Source: a virus
Reading direction: 5' to 3' (one strand)
DNA length: 64,000 nucleotides
IMG/VR virus record: IMGVR_UViG_3300029813_000075
Span: 1 to 64,000 of that record
Shown here: positions 49,550 through 58,969 of the stretch, piece after piece
How positions within the stretch are numbered: position 1 is the stretch's first letter
Layout: each line of letters opens with the position of its first letter
Translations under genes and position numbers: made by a program
The notes under the pieces: generated by a model
The model's database searches: none
What the model was told of the DNA's origin: nothing
Seen by the model: the letters and a program-made list of their open reading frames with translations, nothing else

Positions 49550-51036
49550 TGGCTGTCTTTCTCAGGGAAGATGATTTCCCGACCCCCACTGAACCGTTGC
49601 CTATCGAACTGATAAACAGTGAATCTGCTAGGTATATAGCATCACAGAAGCTCTTGCAAGAGTTTGGAAGGGGCATAGTCAGTATTCCGAGACCTTCTGA
49701 TCGAAAGTGGGGGGCTAAGCACGACTATGAGATGAAGACCTACGGTGAGATTTACAAGAAGGTTGAAATCGTCTATCGTGGTATTAATGTCACTGCTCAG
49801 CACACTATGGCCCCTGGATATCGAATCATAGGAAATGATGCTAGTAATCTCGAGAGGATTCAAGAATGGTCTGAATACATTGGCTTGCATCACACACTCC
49901 ATAATGTTGTCAGGCATCTTATGATCTGGGGCAACTGTTTCATCGAGCCAGTAGTCGACAAGAAGAAGCGTACAGATTGGAACGTAATAGAACTCAAGTT
50001 GCTTAATCCTGATACCATGTATGTCTATGCCAAAGAGGTCGGGGATATCATTGGCTACATTCAACATCCTCTTAGCAGACGATGGCGATGGCAGTTGGGT
50101 AGGCTTCCTGATAAGCTTAGATCTACTGGCAGGACATATCGCAGTTGGAAGAAAGAAGTCAAGGACACAGATCCTAGGGCAGTGGTCTTTGATGCTAAGG
50201 ATATTATTCATCTCAAATGGAATCCTATGCCAAACTCGTACTATGGTGTGAGTCCGATTGAGGCCATGAAACGCACTCTCACGACTTACGTAGGCATGTT
50301 GCAAGATCTATCTGTCATGATCAGAAGCTATGGCACCCCCATGATTGTATGGAAGATGGGCAGTCCAGAGAGACCTGCAAGCGAGAAGTTCATGCGTGAC
50401 TTCAGAGAAGCCATGTCAAAGAGAAACATCGGTGACGATCCTATCATTCCAGGCATTGTGGAGTGGGAAGTGGTCAGTGCTGGTGAAAAGGCCATGCAGA
50501 TCGAGCCTTACATCCGAGCACTCAGAGATGATATGTTTGCTGGAATTGCAGTCCCAGAAGTGCTCCTTGGTGGAACCTCATCAGGTGGGCTTGCTGGTTC
50601 TGAGGTTCAGTTAGAAGGATTCAGCAGAAGGATGATTGAAGTCCAGCAGTTCCTTTCTGATATGTGTAGAAAGCAGTTATTTCCACGTGAGATTGATATC
50701 GGAGTTGCACCATTCAGCAGACCCGAGTGGACTTCTATTCCTAAGTTATTGTTCAACCCACCAGAGACCACAGAACAGAAGTATCTGAGAATATCGACAA
50801 TCATCAACAGCAATCTTGGCACCATTGAAGAAGGCCGAGAGATGTTGGGTCTGGATCCTAATATCCCTAAGGGTGAGAGGATGATTGACTTGCAGAAGGA
50901 GCTTAAGAAGATGGAAGGTCAGATAGCTGCCACAAGAGCCAATGCAACAGGTCCGGCCAAGACAACTGATCGCGCAAAGGACAAGACCTCATCTCAAAAG
51001 CCAAAGGAGAGTCCGACACCTCAGCAAGGCAGGTAG
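49549..51036 (+). CDS. portal protein
   Basis: 495 residues; the dodecameric ring at one capsid vertex through which terminase packages DNA. Features of HK97/SPP1-type portals: NVVRHLMIWGNCFIEPVVD clip/wing region, LLNPDTMYVY, IIHLKWNPMPNSYYGVSPIE, then VLLGGTSSGGLAGSE and a helical crown, followed by a charged low-complexity tail (residues about 455-495). Length and position before protease and capsid genes fit. Confident. Confidence 0.9.
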   Translation: MAVFLREDDFPTPTEPLPIELINSESARYIASQKLLQEFGRGIVSIPRPSDRKWGAKHDYEMKTYGEIYKKVEIVYRGINVTAQHTMAPGYRIIGNDASNLERIQEWSEYIGLHHTLHNVVRHLMIWGNCFIEPVVDKKKRTDWNVIELKLLNPDTMYVYAKEVGDIIGYIQHPLSRRWRWQLGRLPDKLRSTGRTYRSWKKEVKDTDPRAVVFDAKDIIHLKWNPMPNSYYGVSPIEAMKRTLTTYVGMLQDLSVMIRSYGTPMIVWKMGSPERPASEKFMRDFREAMSKRNIGDDPIIPGIVEWEVVSAGEKAMQIEPYIRALRDDMFAGIAVPEVLLGGTSSGGLAGSEVQLEGFSRRMIEVQQFLSDMCRKQLFPREIDIGVAPFSRPEWTSIPKLLFNPPETTEQKYLRISTIINSNLGTIEEGREMLGLDPNIPKGERMIDLQKELKKMEGQIAATRANATGPAKTTDRAKDKTSSQKPKESPTPQQGR

Positions 51037-51056
51037 TTCCTTGTAATCAGGATTCT

Positions 51057-52592
51057 TTGCTCATAGATTACAAAAGAAAACGTCTAAAGAATTATAAGTC
51101 CGATGCCGTAGTTCTAGTTGGTGACTCCTGTTCAACGGTGATTTCAGTGCCACGAAGGGTTGAGGCGTGTGTTGCAGCCACAAAGCGCACACTACACAAA
51201 CGATATCCCAAGTGGTCTGACAAGCGCATTAATGATCGTGCTTGGGCAATATGCCAAGACCTTGAGAACAGGGGCAAGTTGAAGGATAGTGCTGACATGA
51301 AGCCCAAGATGTTCTTTGTAGAATCCAAGATCATAAAGAGAATGGGTTCTATGACTGAAGCTATGGAGTGGCTTGGTGATAATGCGACTCTCACTCCATT
51401 TGCCGAATCTCTTCTTGCAGCTGAAAAGGGAGAAGCTGGTAATACCAATTTCCCACTTTCTATTACTGGCAGTTACACGACTACATCTCTCGACCTTGAC
51501 GGAGCTGGATCTAATCATGCTATTTCTGAGTCAACCACAGAAGATCCAGCAGTGTCAACGCACATCCTGATTGCTGGCACTGCCATCAGTACTGGCACAA
51601 CCAGGAACCTTCATACCTTCTTGAGCAAAGAGTTGGAAAAGGCATGCCCCACACTTGCTGGAAAGCCCATCCAACTTGATCATAGTCACAAGTCTGAGGA
51701 CAACATAGGTAAAGTACTCGCATCTGCATATGATCGAGACCCTGAAATAATCAAATACATTGGTAGGATTCGTGAGGCTCATGCCGTTACTCCTGCTGTT
51801 TCCTCAGGTGACATAGACACCGTATCAGTCGGTGGCTTTGCCAGGGACATGATATGCAACATCTGTGGGGAGTCTAAGGTACCTGACTCTGCTGGCAGAA
51901 TTGCATGTAATCATAGACTTGGCCGAATCTACGAAGGCCAACGGGCAACTGCCATTGGCATTGACATAAATTTCGTAGAATTATCCGTAACCCCTATTCC
52001 AGCCGACCCCAGAGCATCTGCTGGCGTAATGACGCATGACTCAATGCAGTCTGCGTTAGTTGCTCTGGCCGAATCATACATTGGAGCTGATTCAAGCGTG
52101 AGTGAAGAACCCGATCAAAGTGTCCAACTCGTGGAGAAGGACACTCTAATTGAAAAGCTTCAAGTAGAACTCAAGGCAAGTCACACGCGGGAGCGTAAAA
52201 GGCTGGCTGAGGGGATTGCTGAAGCTGAGGTAAAAATGGGAGTCACTGCTCCCAAGGAAAAATCCAACAGGGTCACTTCTCTTTCAGAGAAGTCTATTGA
52301 GACCCTTGAGGAAGTGAAATCTACCGTTGACCGACAGTTGGAAATGTTCTTGCGAAAGCAGGATGATGAGCCAACTTCGAGAGGTAAGACAATTGAGGAA
52401 TCTCCCGGAGTTGCCGATGAGTTGACCTGGGGAGAGACCAAAGCCGTTGTACGTGAGATGCTATTTAATTTTGGCCCGCCATCCGCTAGCGCTAAGCGCT
52501 CTACCAGTGGGATGATAGGAGATCCACAGTTTGAACAGCATCGTAGGTACAAGGAAATATTTGCCAAGCAAGAAGGGGGTAGAATAGAATGA
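51057..52592 (+). CDS. head maturation protease with zinc insertion and scaffold-like tail
   Basis: 511 residues from TTG at 51057; a GTG at 51147 (starting PRRVEACVAATKRT) is a likely alternative. N-terminal segment of the C-V-x-x-x-x...A-W-A-I-C type common in phage head genes. Protease core: GKPIQLDHSHKSED (putative catalytic His), TVSVGGFARD (putative catalytic Ser), and INFVELSVTPIPADPRA. Between them sits a Cys/His insertion CNICGE...ACNH. The C-terminal 180 residues are charged and helical, fitting a built-in scaffold. Processes capsid precursors before packaging. Confidence 0.8.
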   Translation: MLIDYKRKRLKNYKSDAVVLVGDSCSTVISVPRRVEACVAATKRTLHKRYPKWSDKRINDRAWAICQDLENRGKLKDSADMKPKMFFVESKIIKRMGSMTEAMEWLGDNATLTPFAESLLAAEKGEAGNTNFPLSITGSYTTTSLDLDGAGSNHAISESTTEDPAVSTHILIAGTAISTGTTRNLHTFLSKELEKACPTLAGKPIQLDHSHKSEDNIGKVLASAYDRDPEIIKYIGRIREAHAVTPAVSSGDIDTVSVGGFARDMICNICGESKVPDSAGRIACNHRLGRIYEGQRATAIGIDINFVELSVTPIPADPRASAGVMTHDSMQSALVALAESYIGADSSVSEEPDQSVQLVEKDTLIEKLQVELKASHTRERKRLAEGIAEAEVKMGVTAPKEKSNRVTSLSEKSIETLEEVKSTVDRQLEMFLRKQDDEPTSRGKTIEESPGVADELTWGETKAVVREMLFNFGPPSASAKRSTSGMIGDPQFEQHRRYKEIFAKQEGGRIE

Positions 52593-53185
52593 CTGATGCT
52601 GGAAGGCACGGACTAGGACATTCATATCAACTCACATTCGACCATACGACTTTCACCACACATCACAGAAGTCTTGCACTTGGATACGTCACGAGTGCTG
52701 ATCAGACCTGTACGACCTTCGATGCTTCTGCATGGGCTGTTGCCAATGCGATCCAGTTCGCTGGAATTGCACTGATTGACATACCGCATGTGAACATTGC
52801 AGATGTACAGACCAGTTCATGGGCAAGCACTGACTACTCATCTCAGTATGATGCACTGCCTGGCCCACACAAGTGGGAAGTCACAGTCCTTCACCGTTGC
52901 AGGACTGATGCTATTGCTGATGAGACGATTAGCCCAGGAGATCCTGTGATGATGAGTGATGTTGCCGATCACGTCACAACACTACTTGAAGAGCACAATG
53001 GAATGCTTGGAGTAGCAGCCACCACAACCGCAGATGAGATGTATTCGTGCATCGGCATAGCGGAGACTGGATGCACTGTAGAAGCAGTCGCAGCAAACCA
53101 TGATGTGCATGAGGCAGTCTGGGATGCTGAGTTGGGTGAGTTTACAGACGCCCATCCACTGTTCTGGGTGCAACTATGGAGATGA
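52589..53185 (+). CDS. probable capsid decoration/head-stabilising protein
   Basis: 198 residues, Ala/Thr/Asp-rich and beta-rich, directly between protease and capsid genes, where lambda gpD-like decoration proteins lie. The ISPGDPVMMSD segment resembles the beta-tulip of such proteins (P-G-D-x-V), and His-rich stretches are present. Overlaps the protease by 4 nt; 6 nt before the capsid gene. Confidence 0.7.
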   Translation: MTDAGRHGLGHSYQLTFDHTTFTTHHRSLALGYVTSADQTCTTFDASAWAVANAIQFAGIALIDIPHVNIADVQTSSWASTDYSSQYDALPGPHKWEVTVLHRCRTDAIADETISPGDPVMMSDVADHVTTLLEEHNGMLGVAATTTADEMYSCIGIAETGCTVEAVAANHDVHEAVWDAELGEFTDAHPLFWVQLWR

Positions 53186-53191
53186 TCATAA

Positions 53192-54268
53192 ATGGCACAA
53201 GCACTAACTAATCGTGTTGAATATGGTAGTGGCCTGGTCAAATTTGACGAGGATGGCTACACCAACATATACAGCATCGATGAGATGATCAAGACCAAAG
53301 TTGACGTCTCAGAACTACGTAAGCAGGCTATGTTCAAGCAGTCCTGGAAGCTGCAAGAAGTTGACGACATTCTCACACGAGATGTTGCTCGAATCTTGAT
53401 TCCAGAGATACTGAATGAGCAGATCCAGACCAAGGTGGAAGAAGCTCGTATCTGGCGAGGTCTAGTAGACGTTATTCGCGTCAAAGGGCCGACATTCTCT
53501 TGGCTCATAGAGGAAGGATTTGAAGCAAGTCAAGTTCCTGAAGGTGCCGAAATCCCAATTCAGCACGCAACGTGGAAGAAGGAGCACGCTTCAATAATCA
53601 AGAATGCAGTTCGCTGTGTGATCACTCGTGAAATGATCGAGGATTCTGCATGGGACATCATAGGCCGACACGTCAATCAAGGCGGTCTTGCTATGGCAAG
53701 GCTAGAAGATTGGATGATCGGTAGCGCACTAAACGATGGTGTTCCAAATGGTCTAGCAATCTCCGCTGGAGTAGGCGGTGTTGGCAGCAAAATCGAGAGC
53801 CATAGGTTCAAGATGGGCGCTGACACTACTGGTAATCCATTGACTTGGCGTGCTATTGCAAAAGCTCTTACAATTCTGAGGGTTGAGAACTATACACCCA
53901 ACGTGATGGTAATTCACCCATACCAGATGTACGACCTTCTGACAATGGAAGAGTTCATTGGCTTCAATGAGAGAGCATATCTGACCCTACCAACGCAGTT
54001 GACCTCTGCTATGACCACTGGAACCATTGGTTCAATTGGTGGCATGCGTGTTGTAGTCTCTGCTAATCAGCCTGCTGGACAGGTGTTGATATTCAACAGT
54101 GGAGTCTATGGTGTGCTTGCAGAACGCAGACCTGTGAGCCTTGATCGCTATGACGACTACATTCGCCAGATGGAAGGACTAGCTCTGAGCCAAAGACTCA
54201 TTGCTGTTGCGATCAGACGAGATGCCGCTGTGATGCTCACCGCTGGAAAGACCACTCTAGTGACCTAA
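53192..54268 (+). CDS. major capsid protein, HK97 fold
   Basis: 358 residues. Helical N-arm, then VKGPTFSWLIEEGFEASQVPEGAEIP (E-loop region, 98-122), the spine helix and P-domain with VMVIHPYQMYDLL (238-250) and GGMRVVVSANQPAG (283-296), and a beta-rich A-domain end. The N-terminal about 60-90 residues may be trimmed by the protease. The E-loop includes lysines (K98, K129), but crosslinking cannot be inferred. Followed by a strong terminator, which would keep its mRNA abundant. Confidence 0.92.
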   Translation: MAQALTNRVEYGSGLVKFDEDGYTNIYSIDEMIKTKVDVSELRKQAMFKQSWKLQEVDDILTRDVARILIPEILNEQIQTKVEEARIWRGLVDVIRVKGPTFSWLIEEGFEASQVPEGAEIPIQHATWKKEHASIIKNAVRCVITREMIEDSAWDIIGRHVNQGGLAMARLEDWMIGSALNDGVPNGLAISAGVGGVGSKIESHRFKMGADTTGNPLTWRAIAKALTILRVENYTPNVMVIHPYQMYDLLTMEEFIGFNERAYLTLPTQLTSAMTTGTIGSIGGMRVVVSANQPAGQVLIFNSGVYGVLAERRPVSLDRYDDYIRQMEGLALSQRLIAVAIRRDAAVMLTAGKTTLVT

Positions 54269-54299
54269 GCACAGACTTCAGCCGTCTAACACAACCTCA

Positions 54300-54340
54300 G
54301 GGGAGAGTCAAGTCATGACTTTCCCCGCCCAATTCTTTTT
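54300..54340 (+). terminator. strong terminator after the capsid gene
   Basis: 11-bp stem with one G-U pair (54300-54310 with 54316-54326), 5-nt loop, then GCCCAATTCTTTTT. 31 nt after the capsid stop. The best intrinsic-type terminator in the window. Confidence 0.65.
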
Positions 54341-54374
54341 ATGTTGCTTACTCTATTGAAGGAGTGGTGATCGT

Positions 54375-55112
54375 TTGGCTCTTGTTAACACGACTGCTGA
54401 GATAACTCGAGTTCGATTAATGCTTGGTGATGCTGCCGAAATGAAGGCAATAACCATAGTGAATGAACTACGAATCTCCGAGACTGTAAATTTGGTGAAC
54501 ACAAGATATGGTCAGATTAAAAGTGTAAGTGGAGTTTGGGCAGCAACTGATCCTACTCATGCAGGCACAAATTATTACAATGGGGGAGAAGGAGGCTCTT
54601 TTAGCACCTATACAACAGAGATTACATTAGGTACTTCGTTACCTGGTGATAATACTAATGTCTTGCTTAATTACACATATTTCAAAGGGCTTTCTGACGC
54701 TGTGACTGATCAACATGTAACGAATGCAAAAACGTTTGTTGAAGTACAGACGAATGAGTCTTTTGATTGGCTTAATGTTGGCAGTGAAAGAAGAGCCAAT
54801 CTTGCAATAGCGGCCATGACGTATAGGGCGGCTGTTGGTGCATTGATCTACCAGTTTGCACCTGATATATTGCAAAAGGGATATAATTGGAAGCTTGCTG
54901 AGTTCTCAGTAGAGTCAAAGACTTGGGCAGGATCTATGGGAATCAGAGATCTTATGGACACCATGAACAAGGAAGTTGACATATACTTGGCATTGTTAGG
55001 TGTCTATCAACCATTTGACATTCCTGCAACGGGAGATTGGCGTGATGCGTATCGTACTTCTGGCCGAGACTTTCATGGCTATAAGATGGATCCCGATGGT
55101 GATGTTTACTAA
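54375..55112 (+). CDS. head-tail connector (adaptor-like) protein
   Basis: 245 residues from TTG at 54375, with GGAGTGGTG upstream. N-terminal ALVNTTAEITRVRLMLGDAA and helical second half (RRANLAIAAMTYRAAVGALI) fit a gp6-like adaptor that binds the portal. Residues about 48-105 form an inserted beta domain (VSGVWAATD...NYYNGG...DNTNVLLNYTYF) also seen in the product at 60325. First gene after the capsid terminator. Confidence 0.7.
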   Translation: MALVNTTAEITRVRLMLGDAAEMKAITIVNELRISETVNLVNTRYGQIKSVSGVWAATDPTHAGTNYYNGGEGGSFSTYTTEITLGTSLPGDNTNVLLNYTYFKGLSDAVTDQHVTNAKTFVEVQTNESFDWLNVGSERRANLAIAAMTYRAAVGALIYQFAPDILQKGYNWKLAEFSVESKTWAGSMGIRDLMDTMNKEVDIYLALLGVYQPFDIPATGDWRDAYRTSGRDFHGYKMDPDGDVY

Positions 55113-55654
55113 TGTCGTTTAGCTCTCCACTTGCATTCATGGAAATGGCATCAGACGGGCATCCTATGGTAGATCGCGCTCAGTTTGATGAGGTCATAAG
55201 TAAGTATGGATGGAATGTAATCAGACGAAGAAAGGGGAGTACAAAAGATTGTCCTTGCTACGATGAGATTACGAAGATTGCAGACCCAAACTGTAAGGCA
55301 TGTGAGGGAACCGGAAACATATCAGGATACCAGGATGAGGTAGTCAGAACAATCATGTTGTTTGATGTGCCGAATGGATATTGGTCACTTGGGGATGTTC
55401 ACACAATTGCAGGAGACTTTGAGAGGATAAAATGTGCTGGGTTCTTTTCTGGAGTTACTGACATTCAGATTGGTGACATAATTATGTTCACGGCAAGTCC
55501 AGCATATTCTACGGACATAGACTATGAAGAGTTCACCATTTACAATCTGGAACCGAGAATGGTGGGGGATTCGGGGGGCTTGTGGATTAACATATTTACG
55601 AGAGCAGATATGAGAAAGCCTACTTATCCGTTTTCAGGGGCGTTTGAACCATGA
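55112..55654 (+). CDS. head-closure protein with DnaJ-like Cys cluster
   Basis: 180 residues. CPCYDEITKIADPNCKACEGTG (about 47-68) is the C-x-C...P-x-C-x-x-C-x-G-x-G cluster found in some phage neck proteins; the remaining half is a beta barrel. The position after the adaptor gene fits a stopper/head-closure role. Paralogous Cys cluster in the product at 59930. Confidence 0.65.
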   Translation: MSFSSPLAFMEMASDGHPMVDRAQFDEVISKYGWNVIRRRKGSTKDCPCYDEITKIADPNCKACEGTGNISGYQDEVVRTIMLFDVPNGYWSLGDVHTIAGDFERIKCAGFFSGVTDIQIGDIIMFTASPAYSTDIDYEEFTIYNLEPRMVGDSGGLWINIFTRADMRKPTYPFSGAFEP

Positions 55655-58600
55655 GTAATGACAGGTTTGGAGTAGGGGGGCAAGGAGGTCAGTTGGGAGA
55701 CTCTTATGACTCTCTTTATCTTGACATGCTAGTTGACGTTAAGATTGGCACTCCAACCAACCAGTATGTGCTCACTTACAACAGCACAACTGAGAAATGG
55801 GAACCACAACCTGCAGGAGCTGGGGCTGACACCAAGACCTATGTGTTTGAGAACGGTGTCCAAGTGGGAACCGTTTCCAGGTATGTCAACTTCGATGGTA
55901 CTGATTTCAATGTCACTGAAAATGCTGGTAGCGATTGGTTTCTAATCGAACTTGCAGGCGGAGTGGTTGCTCACGACCTCACAGGATCTAGTCATACAGA
56001 AGACGCAACAGGTGGCGTGGGGAACGTTCTCAGAGCATCTGGGGCAACTGCATTTGCTTGGGCACAGTTAGGACATGGAGATCTTGATTCAGTCACTTCT
56101 GATCAACATCACGCCCAACAGCATACCCTTAGTGGTGCTGACCACACTGGAGACCTTGCTTATACTCAGATTGATGCCATAGTTGACATAGCCGGAGTAG
56201 GTGCTAACAACCTGCTTTCAAGAGCAGACCATGTTCACACAGACCTTGATGGTTCGTCAAAGGTCACGTACACCAATCTCTCAAGTATTCCATCTACATT
56301 TGCGCCAACGGCTCACATCTTGTCAGGCGCGGATCATACTGCTTCGGGACTCACAATCGGGCACGCAATCATGGCTGACTCTGCTACTAGCTTTAGTTGG
56401 CAAGCCCCTAGTTATTACACGTCATTTACAACAGACTTTGCAGCAGAGAGTCTTGCTAATCTAACAACCAGAAATCATGGAAGTCTTTCGGATGCGCCAG
56501 CAGATGCACACCATTCAGAAACACACACTTTGGCTACTTCTGGTGTTCACACTGATACTCTGCCTTTTACCGATTTAGAGGTGGGTACTCAGGGATCCAT
56601 CATCAGACGTGGAGCAGCAGATTGGGAAGAACTGACCAAAGGCACTACTAATTACGCATTGGTTGCTGGTGCTACTGATGTTGCTTGGGCACAGTATGAT
56701 TATACTTGGCTAGCCAATATTCCATCAACGTTCTCTCCCTCGAGTCATGGATCTTCAGCACACACTGGAAACGTTTTCCCTGCGGCTAGTCAGAACCTTG
56801 GTACTCAGTATATGGACATAGGTGCAATTGCAGCACCAACTGACCCAGGGGCAAATGTGAGAAGGATTTTCCTAGATTCTGGAACTGGAAAGGTGTCTGT
56901 AAGAACTAATGCCAGCACAACTGTTTCACTGGAAGAACAAGGCGGAACCGATGCTGATGCAATCCACGACAATGTAGCTGATGAAATCAATCAGATCGCA
57001 GACAAGGCATCTCCTGTTGGTGCAGACGTTCTAATCATTGAAGACTCTGCTGGGGCAGGATGGGCAAAGAAGAAGGTGTCTATCACCAATCTTCCAGGTG
57101 GTGCAGACGCAGACGCTATTCATGACAATGTTGCAGATGAGATTCATCAAATAGCATTGAAAGGAGCACCAGTTAGTGCTGATGAAATAGTGATTGAAGA
57201 TTCTGTAAATAGCTGGAATAAGAAACGAGTCACAATTAGCAGCCTTCCGGCAGGATCCCCATCATTTGGATTACCTGTTTCAATTGACATTGGTGATGCA
57301 CAGGCTGAAGGGACATCAGGTGATTCTGCTAGGGCAGACCATCAGCACGCTTTTGTAGCTCCAGGGGCAGGATATCCACTTGATGTTGGTGATACTGAAT
57401 CTGACGGTACTGCTACTACTCCCGCTAGGTCTGACCACATACATGCTCATGGATCTCGGACAAATGCCAATGCTCACAGGTGGAATGATCTTGCAGCCGT
57501 GCCCAATACCACTACAACCACAATTGGTAAAGCAACACCTACCGCAGTGGTGCTTGGAGTTGGTCACAATGGAACGGCAGTCTATTGTAATACATTCTAC
57601 ATAGCAGACCATGCCCACACTTCAACGGCTGGTACAGGGAATCAGGTTGATTATACTGATCTTGCCAATATCCCAAGCACATTCACTCCAGAAGCTCACG
57701 TTCTAGGTACTTCAGGGCCACACAGCGGCACTTTACCATTGGCTGATTTGGCTGTTGGATCTCAAGGATCGATTATTAGACGTGGGGGCACAGATTGGGA
57801 AGAGTACACTAAGGGCACTCTTAATTATGCTCTTGTCTGTACTTCTACAGATGCAGTTTGGGCACAATATGATTATTCATGGTTGGCTAATATTCCATCG
57901 ACATTTGCACCTACATCTCATGGGGCATCAGATCACACTGGTGATGTGCTTCCGGCGGCCAATCAAGATCTTGGTGCCTATTATCTGGACATAGATGATA
58001 TTGGGGTTCCTGCTAATCCAGGTGCAACTATACGAAGGCTCTTTGTCAACACTGCTGATGGTAAGCTTTCAGTAAGAACTAATGGTGGTGTTACTGTCAG
58101 CCTCGAAGAACAGGGAGGTGGTGTCACTTGGGGCACACCTACTGGTAACATTGACATAGGTGATGGTGCGGTTGAAGGTACATCTGGTGATGCTACCAGA
58201 GCAGACCACCAACATGCATTCACTGCACCTACTGCGGGATATCCACTCGACACTGCTAATGCAGAAGCCGATGGTTCAGCAACAACACCAGCACGTTCTG
58301 ATCATGTGCATAGACTAGGCGCACACATTCACACTGCAACAGCAGGAGAGGGCGGAATCTTGACATGGGCAAACGTTTTGTCTGCGGCTGCTGCTGGAGA
58401 CCACGACCATAGTGACAACACAAAAGGAAGCGCAGTTCCAGAAGCAAGCATTACATTCAGTGCCACTGGACACGACCATGATGGGACAGGCAGTGAGAAT
58501 GTAAGCTATGCAAATCTGGACAGTGTGCCATCTACGTTTACGCCATCAGCACATCAATTGGACTCTGCTACATTCCACACAGTATCAGGTCTAACAACTG

Positions 58601-58965
58601 GTCAATATCTCAGAGCTGCATCAGCAACTACCTTTGCGTTTCAAGCACGAACATTCACTGTCTCTGCAACCCTGAAGAGTCCTGAAGCAGGTTACACTAC
58701 AGTGTGGCGGGCACCAGTTGGATGCACCTGTACTAAACTCGAAGGAAGGCAGAAAGGCGGCACGTCAACAGTCATAAATTGCAGATACAATGGCACAACT
58801 GATGTTGCAACTGCTGATCTCACTCTCACTGCTGCTAATCAATGGTACAGCACCACTGGAATCAATCAGACAGCATGGAGTGCAACTGATTGGTTGGAGA
58901 TTGAGGTTGTGACTGTCGCCAGTGCCACAGAGATCACATTTGTGCTGACATTCACGGAGCCGTGA
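55651..58965 (+). CDS. long repetitive tail fibre/spike protein
   Basis: 1104 residues, Ala/Gly/Asp/Thr/His-rich. A block from about residue 308 (VGTQGSIIRRGAADWEELTK) recurs at about 697 (VGSQGSIIRRGGTDWEEYTK) over roughly 130 residues, and both copies later contain a GTSGDxxRADHQHAF...TTPARSDHxH block. A tandem pair of DADAIHDNVADEI units is inserted in the first copy only. Many His-x-His sites (DHQHAF, DHIHAHG, DHVH) recall metal-binding fibres such as T4 gp12/gp37. The C terminus is a beta domain. Probably trimeric host-receptor fibre. Its place between neck genes is unusual. Confidence 0.8.
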   Translation: MSNDRFGVGGQGGQLGDSYDSLYLDMLVDVKIGTPTNQYVLTYNSTTEKWEPQPAGAGADTKTYVFENGVQVGTVSRYVNFDGTDFNVTENAGSDWFLIELAGGVVAHDLTGSSHTEDATGGVGNVLRASGATAFAWAQLGHGDLDSVTSDQHHAQQHTLSGADHTGDLAYTQIDAIVDIAGVGANNLLSRADHVHTDLDGSSKVTYTNLSSIPSTFAPTAHILSGADHTASGLTIGHAIMADSATSFSWQAPSYYTSFTTDFAAESLANLTTRNHGSLSDAPADAHHSETHTLATSGVHTDTLPFTDLEVGTQGSIIRRGAADWEELTKGTTNYALVAGATDVAWAQYDYTWLANIPSTFSPSSHGSSAHTGNVFPAASQNLGTQYMDIGAIAAPTDPGANVRRIFLDSGTGKVSVRTNASTTVSLEEQGGTDADAIHDNVADEINQIADKASPVGADVLIIEDSAGAGWAKKKVSITNLPGGADADAIHDNVADEIHQIALKGAPVSADEIVIEDSVNSWNKKRVTISSLPAGSPSFGLPVSIDIGDAQAEGTSGDSARADHQHAFVAPGAGYPLDVGDTESDGTATTPARSDHIHAHGSRTNANAHRWNDLAAVPNTTTTTIGKATPTAVVLGVGHNGTAVYCNTFYIADHAHTSTAGTGNQVDYTDLANIPSTFTPEAHVLGTSGPHSGTLPLADLAVGSQGSIIRRGGTDWEEYTKGTLNYALVCTSTDAVWAQYDYSWLANIPSTFAPTSHGASDHTGDVLPAANQDLGAYYLDIDDIGVPANPGATIRRLFVNTADGKLSVRTNGGVTVSLEEQGGGVTWGTPTGNIDIGDGAVEGTSGDATRADHQHAFTAPTAGYPLDTANAEADGSATTPARSDHVHRLGAHIHTATAGEGGILTWANVLSAAAAGDHDHSDNTKGSAVPEASITFSATGHDHDGTGSENVSYANLDSVPSTFTPSAHQLDSATFHTVSGLTTGQYLRAASATTFAFQARTFTVSATLKSPEAGYTTVWRAPVGCTCTKLEGRQKGGTSTVINCRYNGTTDVATADLTLTAANQWYSTTGINQTAWSATDWLEIEVVTVASATEITFVLTFTEP

Positions 58966-58969
58966 TAGA

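Noticed and set aside
49642-50304. 220-codon minus-strand open frame
   Set aside because: Lies fully inside the portal gene, which has clear family motifs on the plus strand.
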